From assembly GCA_965224675.1 (NCBI GenBank), contig CBDDAA010000004.1, positions 1,674,001 to 1,738,000 on the forward strand: a stretch of 64,000 bases of DNA, in the 5' to 3' direction. A program made the position numbers and the translations under genes. This DNA is from UBA7957 sp965224675. GTDB lineage: Bacteria; Pseudomonadota; Gammaproteobacteria; Granulosicoccales; Granulosicoccaceae. A model generated the notes under the pieces. It had not been told where the DNA came from and searched no databases. It worked only from the letters and a program-made list of their open reading frames with translations. Below, in pieces: positions 1-8,213 of this stretch; positions within the stretch are counted from its first letter, which is position 1, and each line of letters begins with the position of its first letter.

Positions 1-255
1 GGCCTCATCAGCGCTGGCTTTTGCGGAATTTGCGGTAGACATCGCGCTTGCGGCGTCGGATTTTGCACTGTTGGCGACAGATAATGCTTCATCGGCTTTG
101 CTCATGGAGCTGCTATTACCTTCTTTCAAAGCACTGATTTGTTTTTTTAGATCAGAAATCTCATCAGTACCGGCCGGTGCACTTGCACATCCACCCAGTA
201 CAGCGGCAGATGCCAGAACGACAGTTAATGCGGAAGCTACGAAAGTACGTTTCAT
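1..255 (-). CDS. Lpp-like alanine-zipper lipoprotein (partial, 3' end outside window)
   Basis: The reverse strand reads from an ATG at 255 and is still open at base 1. The product has a short charged start, a hydrophobic stretch and a lipobox LGGC with the acylated Cys at residue 23, so export and lipidation at the envelope are expected. After the Cys come a short linker and a heptad-like region rich in Ala, Ser, Asn and Lys (repeated NSAKS/NSAKA units). This is the pattern of the trimeric coiled coil of Lpp/OprI-type murein lipoproteins. An L,D-transpeptidase, the enzyme class that attaches Lpp to peptidoglycan, is encoded immediately upstream on the same strand. The C-terminus, which should end in Lys, is not visible. 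A purine-rich RBS (GAGGTAAG) precedes the start. Confidence 0.8.
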   Translation of the reverse strand, partial: MKRTFVASALTVVLASAAVLGGCASAPAGTDEISDLKKQISALKEGNSSSMSKADEALSVANSAKSDAASAMSTANSAKASADEA

Positions 256-277
256 TTTTCTTACCTCTAGTTTTAAA

Positions 278-862
278 TTAACGAATAATGACCAATGTGC
301 CAATCTGAACATATTGTGCGAGTTGATCCATTTGTTTGTCAGTCATGGCAACACAGCCATTTGTCCAGTTGAAAGTCTCATGGATTGATGCATCGGCTGT
401 ACCTAGTCCATGAATGCCGAGATTGCCGCCTAGCTCGGTATTCTGTGGTGGCAGCCTGTTCTCATCAAGCGCTTTTTTAATCTTACTAAATGTCTTAGAA
501 GATATTTTTTTCTCGTCAAGTGCTTTTTTTGCTTGAAACAGGTTTGGAAAATTTATTCCGAAAAATTTGTAGTATTTTTTACTGTCCGATATCCAGCTAA
601 TTGTATACTCACCAACGGGTGTGGTCTGATCTCCAGAGAGTCGGTTTTTTTGCGCACCATTACGGCCAATGGAGACGTTATTAAAGGTTTTTACTGGATT
701 GTTCCCGCTCATTAACGCTATTTTATTCAATTCTGTATCAACCAGTATCCAAGGCACGTAACGTTGTTCTGCAACTACCGGATTCAGGCAAATAACGACG
801 GCACAAATTAGAAAGATTGCCGCTTGGAAACGCAATACATGAATCGGTACTACACTGAACAT
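278..862 (-). CDS. Periplasmic L,D-transpeptidase (YkuD/ErfK family)
   Basis: 194 residues. An N-terminal hydrophobic segment (about residues 10-31) ending in AEQ suggests a signal peptide. The YkuD catalytic signature is present: HGLG with His151, then the nucleophile in NGCVAM (Cys170). Family members cross-link peptidoglycan through meso-diaminopimelate or anchor Lpp to it, and work in the periplasm. A linker of about 40 residues rich in Lys (about 105-140) sits between the N-terminal strands and the catalytic motif. The gene lies 22 bases upstream of, and in the same direction as, an Lpp-like lipoprotein gene, which favours an Lpp-anchoring role. That role is inference; cross-linking activity is equally possible from sequence alone. 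Confidence 0.85.
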   Translation of the reverse strand: MFSVVPIHVLRFQAAIFLICAVVICLNPVVAEQRYVPWILVDTELNKIALMSGNNPVKTFNNVSIGRNGAQKNRLSGDQTTPVGEYTISWISDSKKYYKFFGINFPNLFQAKKALDEKKISSKTFSKIKKALDENRLPPQNTELGGNLGIHGLGTADASIHETFNWTNGCVAMTDKQMDQLAQYVQIGTLVIIR

Positions 863-1070
863 CGATCAGTCCCCTGCAAGGGTTGTCTGTTACGTAATAA
901 TCTCCCTTTACGATAGTCTATATTTTCTTTTTCTACCGAAATATGTGCTTGTTGGTTTGAATGAAATACTATTTGCAGGGATATATGCCTTAGCGACCGT
1001 AATTGAAGTTGTATCCATTATAAGCTGGTAAGGTTTCTAACGTTGGCCGATTAACCTGAGAAAAATGAAT

Positions 1071-1391
1071 TTAAACAAAAGCCTCCCAATCCAGTAACAC
1101 CTCATGGAAGTGTAAAGTACTGGTGGTATAAGTTTGTGCATCTTCATCAGCCTCACTCGCGATGCTCACTTCTTTTGGTGTCATGGTCACTGTATGGGCG
1201 TTTCCATAGAACTCTCTTGATTCTGCATGGCCGTTTTGAACCGCCCAGAGGTCATCAAGTAGTGCTTGTAGAATAATAGTATCTTCTTGAATATCAGTTT
1301 CCAGGAAAACAGTCAGCAAATGTTCCACCAGGGGGCCGCGGGCACATGCAATATCATTTTTATCTCGAAAGAACCTCAGTTTTTTTGCCAT
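1071..1391 (-). CDS. Putative immunity protein for the adjacent EndoU nuclease
   Basis: 106 residues if started at the ATG at 1391, 4 bases after the stop of the EndoU gene; a longer reading from 1484 would run deep into that gene and is unlikely. The protein is acidic, cytoplasmic (no signal or membrane segment) and rich in Glu and Asp, as expected for something that neutralises a basic RNase. Its general pattern (an FxRDK start, a helical middle, then a GNAHTVTMT-like strand) faintly recalls the YacL/UPF0231 and CdiI-like proteins that accompany EndoU toxins; I cannot confirm homology. Position, size and charge support immunity; function is inferred from context. Confidence 0.5.
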   Translation of the reverse strand: MAKKLRFFRDKNDIACARGPLVEHLLTVFLETDIQEDTIILQALLDDLWAVQNGHAESREFYGNAHTVTMTPKEVSIASEADEDAQTYTTSTLHFHEVLLDWEAFV

Positions 1392-1395
1392 ACGC

Positions 1396-1917
1396 TTAAT
1401 CCTTTTGAAAAACGGGAAATGCGGTGTTGATTTTGCCTTTGTGCAAATAACCTTGAATGGGAAAGCCGAGACCAGATGGTCCATTCCAGGGTTTGTTTTT
1501 CTTTTTATTCCGATTTTTGTAGGCGTGTAATATTGCCTGGATCACCTCTTCCTGAGAAAGAGCATCTGGAAAAAGACTGGAGAATTTCTCTCTCCATTGC
1601 TTCTGGGTTTTGTCATAGACTTCTATGCGAGCAGTATAGACACCTCGTTTGTTGGGTTTGGACATAACCCTGGATAGTCGCGCTGTAGATGGATCCTTAC
1701 CCCCCGGTCGCGCATGAAACCCGGTAGGTTTACCGCGTCTGTTAATTTCACCTTGAAAAACATGTTTTAAATTAATGGCCGGGGATGTGTCAGACCATTC
1801 TCGAATTGCTGTATCTGCATCGTTAGCGGAGCAGGAAAAAAGTGGCAATAACAGTAGCAGGACAACAAAACAGTAATGGCAGCTTACCCATTTCGTTCGT
1901 TGAAAATTCTTAATCAT
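1396..1917 (-). CDS. EndoU-family nuclease with lipoprotein signal
   Basis: 173 residues. The N-terminus (about 12-29) is hydrophobic and ends in LFSC, a plausible lipobox with Cys29, so this is probably a secreted lipoprotein. From residue 48 it matches the bacterial EndoU fold found in CDI toxin tips: INLKHVFQGE (His52), GFHARPGG (His68), a central GVYTARIEV strand and a C-terminal INTAFPV strand. EndoU members are metal-independent RNases that use two His and a Lys. Unlike CdiA, there is no large filamentous carrier; the nuclease stands alone behind its own signal. The downstream gene, 4 bases away, is probably its immunity protein. Alternatively it could be a housekeeping secreted RNase. 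Confidence 0.7.
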   Translation of the reverse strand: MIKNFQRTKWVSCHYCFVVLLLLLPLFSCSANDADTAIREWSDTSPAINLKHVFQGEINRRGKPTGFHARPGGKDPSTARLSRVMSKPNKRGVYTARIEVYDKTQKQWREKFSSLFPDALSQEEVIQAILHAYKNRNKKKNKPWNGPSGLGFPIQGYLHKGKINTAFPVFQKD

Positions 1918-2054
1918 TCTGAAATCAGTCTGGTTAGGATTTGTTTAACTTCAATTTTACTCATTTATCGCGTATTTTCCACAACTTAATAAGGATTCAT
2001 CCCTGAAATTCCAATTCAACTCGGCACATTATCTTTGTTAGTGTCTATGTTTGA

Positions 2055-2270
2055 GCAAATATAATTGATCGTTATCGCAAATTTACATCTGCCGAGAACC
2101 CGTTAATAAATAATAAGAGAACAGACAGTAGGGAATATACAACGCTATGGAAGGCTGCAGTCACCTATGCCTTGTCAGCTGTCTTTTTTATATTTATCGA
2201 CTGCTCCTGGCTTGAAATCAATCTTTTAGATCCCCAGATTGAATCTCTGATTCAAATCTTTAACCAGTGA
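2055..2270 (+). pseudogene. Small membrane-protein reading frame without start codon, upstream of cbpA
   Basis: A frame open from 2055 to a TGA at 2268-2270 encodes about 71 residues with protein-like composition: a polar N-terminal part, one hydrophobic segment (about 2160-2200) and a C-terminal LLDPQIESLIQIFNQ. There is no ATG, GTG or usable TTG at the proper place. An ATG at 2047 in another frame (MFEQI then stop) could have been the start before a one-base change. It ends 10 bases before cbpA, so it looks like a decayed first gene of that operon, or one using a rare ATT start (2064). I do not recognise the family. Confidence 0.35.
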
Positions 2271-2280
2271 ATTTGGTGTT

Positions 2281-3231
2281 ATGCAATATAGAGATTATTA
2301 CGAGATTTTGGGTGTTGATCGTAAAGCCGGTCAGGACGAAATTAAAAAAATCTATCGAAAACTGGCGCGTAAATATCACCCCGATGTAAGTAAAGAGAAA
2401 AACGCTGAATCACGCTTTAAAGAAATTGGTGAAGCCTATGAAGTATTGCGTGATAAAGAAAAACGAGCGTCATATGATCGATTAGGCGCTAATTGGAAAC
2501 AAGGGCAGGATTTCACACCACCGCCTGGTTGGGGCGGTGGTTTTAGTCAGGCGGGTGGCTTTTCTTCTAATAGAGACGGGGCTTCATTTAGCGATTTTTT
2601 TGAGAGCATGTTCGGACAAGCAACCTCAAGCCATACAGGAGCAGATGGATTCTCCAGAGCATCCCAACAGACACGCGGCCAGGATCAGCTCGCTAAAATT
2701 GAAATTGACATCGAAGATAGTATAAAAGGAGCTTCTAAAAATATAACCTTGAAGATTCCCCAAAAATCAGGGCAACAAATCATTATTAATGAGCGTGTTC
2801 TCAAGATTAAGGTGCCCAAAGGCATCAAATCCGGGCAAAAAATTCGCTTGTCAGGACAAGGCGCAGAAGGTGTAGGCGGTGGTCCGAATGGTGATTTGCA
2901 GCTTGAAGTCAGTTTTCGTAAACATCCCCTTTACCGTGTTGAAGAGGCAGATATCTATCTTGATTTGCCGGTTACTCCGTGGGAAGCCGCACTAGGCGCT
3001 GACATTGACATACCAACCCCCGATGGTCGAATCACTATCAAAGTTCCGCCTGACTCTGTGCAGGGTAAAAAACTAAGATTAAAAGGCCGTGGGATTCCTG
3101 GTAAACAAGTTGGTGATTTTTTTGTTGTCATCAATCTGACTTTACCAAAAGGCGCAAGTACGAATGCACATGAGTTGTATAGGAAAATGCAGGATGAGTT
3201 AACCTATAACCCCCGATTAGCACTTTCTTAA
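2281..3231 (+). CDS. cbpA: Curved DNA-binding protein / DnaJ-class co-chaperone
   Basis: 316 residues with the CbpA layout: N-terminal J domain (about 4-70) with the HPD motif in KYHPDVSK, which stimulates DnaK ATPase; a Gly/Phe-rich linker (about 80-115); then two beta-barrel C-terminal domains of the DnaJ_C type with a conserved GxGxxG-like GQGAEGVGGGPNGDL and GRGIPG. There is no Cys-rich zinc domain, which separates CbpA from DnaJ. It acts in the cytoplasm and on the nucleoid. No CbpM modulator gene follows; the downstream 490 bases are non-coding. Length agrees with the family (about 300-320). Confidence 0.9.
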   Translation: MQYRDYYEILGVDRKAGQDEIKKIYRKLARKYHPDVSKEKNAESRFKEIGEAYEVLRDKEKRASYDRLGANWKQGQDFTPPPGWGGGFSQAGGFSSNRDGASFSDFFESMFGQATSSHTGADGFSRASQQTRGQDQLAKIEIDIEDSIKGASKNITLKIPQKSGQQIIINERVLKIKVPKGIKSGQKIRLSGQGAEGVGGGPNGDLQLEVSFRKHPLYRVEEADIYLDLPVTPWEAALGADIDIPTPDGRITIKVPPDSVQGKKLRLKGRGIPGKQVGDFFVVINLTLPKGASTNAHELYRKMQDELTYNPRLALS

Positions 3232-3720
3232 AAGCATTGATAATAACGATGTGTTTTAAGGGTCTGGACACAGTGCCTTAATGGTCCTTAAATTTGTTAT
3301 AACCCAATTAAATTCGCCAATATCAATTTGGGTGAGTTGTGTTATTAACCATTCGTCTTAGCTAACAGAATATTTTTCTGCGTAATATTCAGGTATGAAA
3401 GTCAGCATTACATATAAGTAAAAAATATTTATTAAGGACGTCAACCATAGGGCGATGCATTTAGTCAGATTCAATTAGTTATAAGTCATTCGCAGAATAA
3501 ATGCCAACCCACCGACGAAATCGCTTTCTTCTTGCTGATGTGCCTATATTTTCGTGCGTTTGCTCACATTAAATCGTCCTGTTTTCGCGTCAAATACCTG
3601 CCCATAGACAGGGCTGATGGATGAACTTCGTTGTATTGCGCCAGAACACCGTCAGATTTGAGAAACACTATTTCCTAACTCGAGAGAGTTTGTGATCGGA
3701 AATGAAAATGGGGCTATCTC
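3232..3720. other. Gene-free stretch with possible decayed reading frame
   Basis: No intact gene. On the reverse strand between about 3640 and 3475 there is a frame reading SGAIQRSSSISPVYGQVFD, then an in-frame TAG, then a tail ending VGGLAFILRMTYN and a TAA at 3477-3475. The tail resembles the last strand of an outer-membrane or secreted protein, so this may be a dead gene remnant; support is weak. A distant pair TTTAAGG/CCTTAAA at 3255-3292 could form a weak stem after cbpA but lacks a T-run. Confidence 0.2.
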
Positions 3721-4419
3721 ATGATTACATCTGAACAATGTAAAACAGAACTAAAAGATCAACAAAAACTCAAAAGCCGTTTTTGGACTACCCTTGCATT
3801 GGGCTCTGTCATGTTAGTCGGGTTGATTACCATGTCACGAGCAGAAGCCGCTGGACTCGGCATTCGAGTTGTTGATGAATTTGGAAAACCACTCAGTGGT
3901 GCAGCGGTCTGTCTCGGAACAACCGGGAAAACCGATCAGTTTGGTGCTTATCTCACGTCTGCAAAAGGCGATATTATGGTTGCTGACTTACCTAAAGTGG
4001 CAATAAGCATTACTGTTTCAAAAGATAAATACCAGGGTGTTCATTTTGTTGAACCCATCAGAAACTGGAACCTGATTAAACAAGTAACGTTGTTACTGGA
4101 CGGCGAGGGTCCCGTTTGTAAGAATGATGCGAATGTATCAACTGATACCGTTGATCAGGGCTTAGTGATCGCCAAGCTGCAAGCGACTCAACGTGGTGCT
4201 TATACCTTAATCAATTCAGAGATTTCCGGATCACCCACGCATTATCGGGTCAGCGATCGGCAAGATTTCAAAGGTTCCAAATGGCGACCTTATAACAAAC
4301 AGGTTAAATTTCGCAGTGCCGAACAAGGTGAATTATTTTTCCAGGTCAAGCGATATTCTGGCAAGAAAAACCGTTGGCTTGAAGCCCGCTCTCAAATTGT
4401 AAATACACCCATTAATTAG
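3721..4419 (+). CDS. Secreted protein with carboxypeptidase-regulatory-like domain
   Basis: 232 residues. After a charged N-terminus of about 20 residues, a hydrophobic segment (about 23-45) ending in AEAAG suggests a long signal peptide. Residues 47-100 show the beta-sandwich pattern of carboxypeptidase-regulatory/transthyretin-like domains: GIRVVDEFGKPLSGAAVCL, then TDQFGAYLT and a later VTVSKDKYQG. The C-terminal part (about 145-230) is basic and has no family I recognise. These domains usually mediate adhesion or carbohydrate contact at the surface. The gene is alone, with a strong hairpin at 4454-4479 after it. Confidence 0.6.
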   Translation: MITSEQCKTELKDQQKLKSRFWTTLALGSVMLVGLITMSRAEAAGLGIRVVDEFGKPLSGAAVCLGTTGKTDQFGAYLTSAKGDIMVADLPKVAISITVSKDKYQGVHFVEPIRNWNLIKQVTLLLDGEGPVCKNDANVSTDTVDQGLVIAKLQATQRGAYTLINSEISGSPTHYRVSDRQDFKGSKWRPYNKQVKFRSAEQGELFFQVKRYSGKKNRWLEARSQIVNTPIN

Positions 4420-4453
4420 CGATTATCAGAGAACTGTAAAACGCTATGCCTGC

Positions 4454-4479
4454 ATAGGTTGGACTATTTTCCAACCTAT
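4454..4479 (+). terminator. Hairpin downstream of the secreted-protein gene
   Basis: ATAGGTTGG and CCAACCTAT form a perfect 9-bp stem around the loop ACTATTTT, 35 bases after the stop at 4419. There is no clean T-run behind it, so it may be a weak or bidirectional terminator, or a mark protecting the mRNA end. Confidence 0.5.
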
Positions 4480-4723
4480 CGGTTGCTGCCAAATCTTTCC
4501 CCGATTATTTTGCCGTCCTTAACTTTTTGGGGGCGGTACCTTTTACTTGGTTTTCCGACATTATTCCCTTCCGATAGGCTGTGATAATTCAAGTTTATTG
4601 ACGTACTAACAAGCCGATGCTAAAAATAACGCTGGAATTGATAAATTCCCATGAACTGCGTTTTTTCACTGGGCCTTGATATTCGCTTCCCACCTAATAT
4701 TCTATTCACTATAGGATGTGCGC

Positions 4724-5938
4724 ATGAAAACAATGAATACTCAGGTTGCAATTATTGGTGCCGGGCCTTCGGGCTTGTTACTGGGACAATTACTGGCTCG
4801 TCAGGGCATTGGCAATATTATTTTGGAAAGGGTGAGTGGCGAGTATGTATTAGGACGTATTCGTGCCGGCATCCTGGAACAGGGCTTTGCTAATTTGCTG
4901 CGCACGGCAGGTGTTGCCGATGGCATGGATGCAAAAGGCAAGGTTCACGAAGGTTTTGAAATCGCCGTAGATGGCCACAGAGTTCGTATAGATATGAAAA
5001 ATCTTACCGATGGTGAGGTGGTTGTGTGTTATGGGCAGGTTGAGATTACAAAAGACCTGATGGATGCTCGTTTTGCTGCTGGACTGCCAATTCACTATGA
5101 GGTAGAAGACGTCAAGTTGAACAATATTGATTCTGATTCACCGTCAGTTACTTACAAGTACAAAGGCGAATCAATAGAAATTAATTGTGATTATATTGCA
5201 GGTTGTGATGGGTTTTATGGGGTTTCCCGGCAGTCTATTCCGAAAACAGTAAGAACCGAACATGAGCAAAAATACCCGTTCGGCTGGCTCGGATTACTTA
5301 GCGATACACCACCTGTAAGCAACGAACTGATTTATTGCAAAACTGAACGTGGATTCGCACTTGCCAGTATGCGATCCGATACGCGATCCCGCTATTATCT
5401 ACAAGTGCCGCTGAGTGATAAAGTAAGTGATTGGTCAGATAACGCATTTTGGCAAGAACTGAAAAAGCGATTGCCATCCGATGCCGCCAAAAAACTCATT
5501 ACCGGACCCAGCATAGAGAAAAGTATTGCGCCCCTGCGCTCCTTCGTCTGTGAGCCAATGCAATTTGGAAATTTATTTCTGGTCGGCGATGCGGCCCATA
5601 TTGTGCCACCGACAGGTGCTAAGGGCTTAAATCTGGCAGCATCGGATGTTGCAACCTTGTATAAAGTATTGTTGCGGGTTTATAACGAAGGCGATAAATC
5701 CTGTATTGGTCAATACTCCAAGATTTCGTTACGCCGGGTCTGGCACGGTGAACGGTTTTCCTGGTGGATGAGTAACATGCTGCATAACTTTGGCGATTGT
5801 GGGGCTCATGATTTGCAAGCCGATACATTCAAACGCTTTATGGAATCTGAATTGAGTTACTATCTCGGATCGCAGGGTGGACGCAGAGTGATAGCAGAGC
5901 AATATGTTGGCCTGCCTTATGAGGATCTAGTGTATTAG
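4724..5938 (+). CDS. pobA: 4-hydroxybenzoate 3-monooxygenase
   Basis: Flavoprotein that hydroxylates 4-hydroxybenzoate to protocatechuate with NADPH and O2, in the cytoplasm. 404 residues from the ATG at 4724, which has AGGA 8 bases upstream; a GTG at 4718 is a worse choice. Diagnostic motifs are in order: FAD-binding GAGPSG near the N-terminus, RAGILEQ, YGQVEITKDLM (YGQTEVTRDL in classical PobA), DYIAGCDG, and the second FAD motif GDAAHIVPPTGAKGLNLA. Length fits PobA (about 390-400). It converges on the ligB operon and their stop codons overlap by 4 bases. No PobR/PcaQ-type activator gene is nearby. Its product is the substrate of the next operon. Confidence 0.93.
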   Translation: MKTMNTQVAIIGAGPSGLLLGQLLARQGIGNIILERVSGEYVLGRIRAGILEQGFANLLRTAGVADGMDAKGKVHEGFEIAVDGHRVRIDMKNLTDGEVVVCYGQVEITKDLMDARFAAGLPIHYEVEDVKLNNIDSDSPSVTYKYKGESIEINCDYIAGCDGFYGVSRQSIPKTVRTEHEQKYPFGWLGLLSDTPPVSNELIYCKTERGFALASMRSDTRSRYYLQVPLSDKVSDWSDNAFWQELKKRLPSDAAKKLITGPSIEKSIAPLRSFVCEPMQFGNLFLVGDAAHIVPPTGAKGLNLAASDVATLYKVLLRVYNEGDKSCIGQYSKISLRRVWHGERFSWWMSNMLHNFGDCGAHDLQADTFKRFMESELSYYLGSQGGRRVIAEQYVGLPYEDLVY

Positions 5939-6774
5939 TTGTTTTCGAGCACCAACATTCCGGAACCCGTGTTTGAAATTGGAATATGATAATTGCTATG
6001 CAACATCTCCACTTCACCTGTCAAAGCCCCTCGCATTGCCAACCAAAGGGAAAATTCAGTACCCTGTGTTCCCGCTAGTCTGACAAGATCATGATTTGTA
6101 GTATTTAAAAAGAACTCAGGGTCGCTGACGATTTTTTCCATACACATAAGGTCGAACTCCTTGTTTATAAAACCCGCACGTTTGCCATCAAGCTGATGAG
6201 ATAATCCGCCAGTGCCGATAACGACGACATTGATGTCTTCGGGATAGGATTCAATTGCACGACCAATTGCTTTGCCAAGATGATAACAACGGGCAGGAGA
6301 GGGCAGTGGGTGTTGTACGCCGTTGATACAGATGGGGATGGTATTTACAGCGCTATTACAGGTGTCGGGCCAAAATAATTGCATGGGTATGGTAAATCCA
6401 TGATCAACAGTCATTTCCTGGCAGCTTGTGATGTCAAATTCATCATGGATGAGGCAATTGATCAGATGCCATGAAAATTTCGCATCGCCTTTGAAAGGTG
6501 CAAGGCTGGGGATTCCCCAACCTTCATCCGCATTTTCATAGAAATCAGCCGCACCAATGGCGAAAGTGGGCATTTTATCGAGGAAAAAATTTAATCCGTG
6601 ATCATTATAGATGACGATAGCCAGGTCAGGATTTACTTTATTTAACCAGGATCGAGCGGCTGGGTAGGCAGCAAAAAAGGGTTTCCAATAAGGATCATCA
6701 AAAAGCGAGTTGGCAATTGCTTTTCCTATTGCCGGGATATGGGAGGTAGTTAAGCCGCCTACTATTTTTGCCAT
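5935..6774 (-). CDS. ligB: Protocatechuate 4,5-dioxygenase beta subunit
   Basis: Catalytic subunit of the extradiol (type II, LigB-class) ring-cleaving dioxygenase that opens protocatechuate to 4-carboxy-2-hydroxymuconate-6-semialdehyde. 279 residues. The non-haem Fe(II) ligands known from Sphingobium LigB are aligned here as His12 (GGLTTSHIPAIG), His59 (YNDHG) and Glu240, and the catalytic base as His193 (GGLSHQLDG). It lies 3 bases downstream of the alpha-subunit gene and is the last gene of a six-gene operon on this strand. Gallate dioxygenase is a fused single chain, so separate alpha and beta chains favour protocatechuate as substrate. Gene name by family resemblance (also pmdB). Confidence 0.9.
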   Translation of the reverse strand: MAKIVGGLTTSHIPAIGKAIANSLFDDPYWKPFFAAYPAARSWLNKVNPDLAIVIYNDHGLNFFLDKMPTFAIGAADFYENADEGWGIPSLAPFKGDAKFSWHLINCLIHDEFDITSCQEMTVDHGFTIPMQLFWPDTCNSAVNTIPICINGVQHPLPSPARCYHLGKAIGRAIESYPEDINVVVIGTGGLSHQLDGKRAGFINKEFDLMCMEKIVSDPEFFLNTTNHDLVRLAGTQGTEFSLWLAMRGALTGEVEMLHSNYHIPISNTGSGMLVLENN

Positions 6775-6777
6775 TGA

Positions 6778-7131
6778 TCAGTCTCCTGCTTGCAATAATT
6801 TTTGTTCAAAATCTTTTAGCGTCATACCCGTTTGCTGTGCCCCGATATCTTGCATATTGAGGCCGAAAATACCCGCCAGTTTAGCCAGATAATAAATATT
6901 TCCCCCCGCTTTGATCATATCCAGAACCTGCTTGCCACGCACCGCTTTTTTTTGCCAATCAGTAAGATTAAATTTTTCCATATAGGCTTCCTCATCGTGC
7001 AAAAATTCATCGCGAGCCGCCGCATTGTTAAACGAAAAGCACATTTTGTTAAGCGCGTAGCCACGCATTGCCATTTCACCATCAAACAAAGTGGTGCCAG
7101 GTATTTCTTGTTTATTGTTTTTTAAAGTCAT
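6778..7131 (-). CDS. ligA: Protocatechuate 4,5-dioxygenase alpha subunit
   Basis: 117 residues, the small all-helical LigA subunit that caps the LigB active site. Recognisable family segments are IPGTTLFDGEMAMRGYALNKM near the N-terminus (residues about 10-30), CFSFNNAAARDEFLHDEEAYM, and GGNIYYLAKLAGIFG near residue 80. It has no catalytic metal ligands of its own. The start at 7131 has a GGTGGAA ribosome-binding site. It is directly upstream of ligB (3 bases) and 20 bases downstream of ligI, so the subunits are made from the same transcript. Slightly shorter than the 130-150 residues of many PmdA proteins. Confidence 0.88.
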   Translation of the reverse strand: MTLKNNKQEIPGTTLFDGEMAMRGYALNKMCFSFNNAAARDEFLHDEEAYMEKFNLTDWQKKAVRGKQVLDMIKAGGNIYYLAKLAGIFGLNMQDIGAQQTGMTLKDFEQKLLQAGD

Positions 7132-7151
7132 TTAACTATTCCACCTGTAAG

Positions 7152-8039
7152 TCATTGCTCAGCCCAATAGAGTCTCATTGGATTATCAACAAGAAGAGCC
7201 TGCTGTTGTGTTTTGTTTAAGGCTATTTTCGCTATGATATCCACCAGCACGCCATCATCAGGAATGTGTGATTTCATATTGGGGTGGGGCCAGTCACTAC
7301 CCCAGAGTACACGATCACTAAAACGTTCCACCAATAGTCTTGAAAACGGTATTACATCAGCATAATCAGGCCCCATTGCTGATAATCGTTCAGGGCAGCA
7401 GACCTTGGTCCAGAAGTTTTGGTTGTTTTCCAGTAGTGTTATGAAACGTTGAAAATCGGGATGATGCACTCCCTTCGTCACGTCCGGTCTGGCCATATGG
7501 TCAATGACCACAATAGTATCGAGTTGGCTCAAAAAAGGCTTTAATTCAAGTATATCCTGCGCTTCAAAATAAACAACAATATGCCAGCCCAGGGGTTTTA
7601 TTTTTTCTGCAATATGGAGAAAATCAGCCTTTGGTGTACTGTTGACCAAACGTTTTATAAAATTAAATCTAACTGCGCGTACACCGGCGTCATGTAATTT
7701 TTGCAACTCCCATTCAGTAACATTGGCTTCAACAACAGCAACCCCACGTGCCAGCGGGCCAGCGATCCTTAAAGCATCCATCAGGGCTGCATTATCACTG
7801 CCATGGCAAGATGCCTGTACGATAACATTACGGCTGAATCCAAGATAATCCCTTAGTTCGAATAGTTTATGGCTAGGTGCGTCGAAGGGTGTATATTTTC
7901 GTTCTGGCGCATAAGGAAATTGACTTGCCGGCCCAAAAACATGGCAGTGTGCATCCACAGCACCATCGGGTGGGCTAAAATGTGGTTTTGACGGATTGGA
8001 ATGAAACGGCAGGTAGTTTTTGTCCACGCCTGTATTCAT
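7152..8039 (-). CDS. ligI: 2-pyrone-4,6-dicarboxylate lactonase
   Basis: Amidohydrolase-superfamily TIM barrel of 295 residues that hydrolyses 2-pyrone-4,6-dicarboxylate to 4-oxalomesaconate, the step after LigC. LigI features seen: DAHCHVFGP (first metal/His motif), QASCHG, the VVYFE strand, IDHMARPD, and the C-terminal WGSDWPHPNM carrying the catalytic Asp. LigI needs no divalent metal, unlike most amidohydrolases. The start overlaps no neighbour; 174 non-coding bases separate it from the upstream tautomerase gene, the only gap in the operon. Length fits LigI (about 290). Confidence 0.9.
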   Translation of the reverse strand: MNTGVDKNYLPFHSNPSKPHFSPPDGAVDAHCHVFGPASQFPYAPERKYTPFDAPSHKLFELRDYLGFSRNVIVQASCHGSDNAALMDALRIAGPLARGVAVVEANVTEWELQKLHDAGVRAVRFNFIKRLVNSTPKADFLHIAEKIKPLGWHIVVYFEAQDILELKPFLSQLDTIVVIDHMARPDVTKGVHHPDFQRFITLLENNQNFWTKVCCPERLSAMGPDYADVIPFSRLLVERFSDRVLWGSDWPHPNMKSHIPDDGVLVDIIAKIALNKTQQQALLVDNPMRLYWAEQ

Positions 8040-8213
8040 CTGTCAAACCAAACCATTGTCTGATTCACATTTGATGCATCTTGTCTGCCGATCGTGTGAA
8101 CCTGCTTTGAATGGATTGTGTTACCGGATAAAAATTTTCGATTTTTTCCTGATAGGTACATAATGACTGAGTCAGGCAACCCATGGTTTACAACCTTGTG
8201 GCTTAGGATGAGT

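Noticed and set aside
4651..4893. 80-codon forward frame over the pobA start
   Set aside because: It is out of frame with pobA, whose motifs are unmistakable, and has no homology features.
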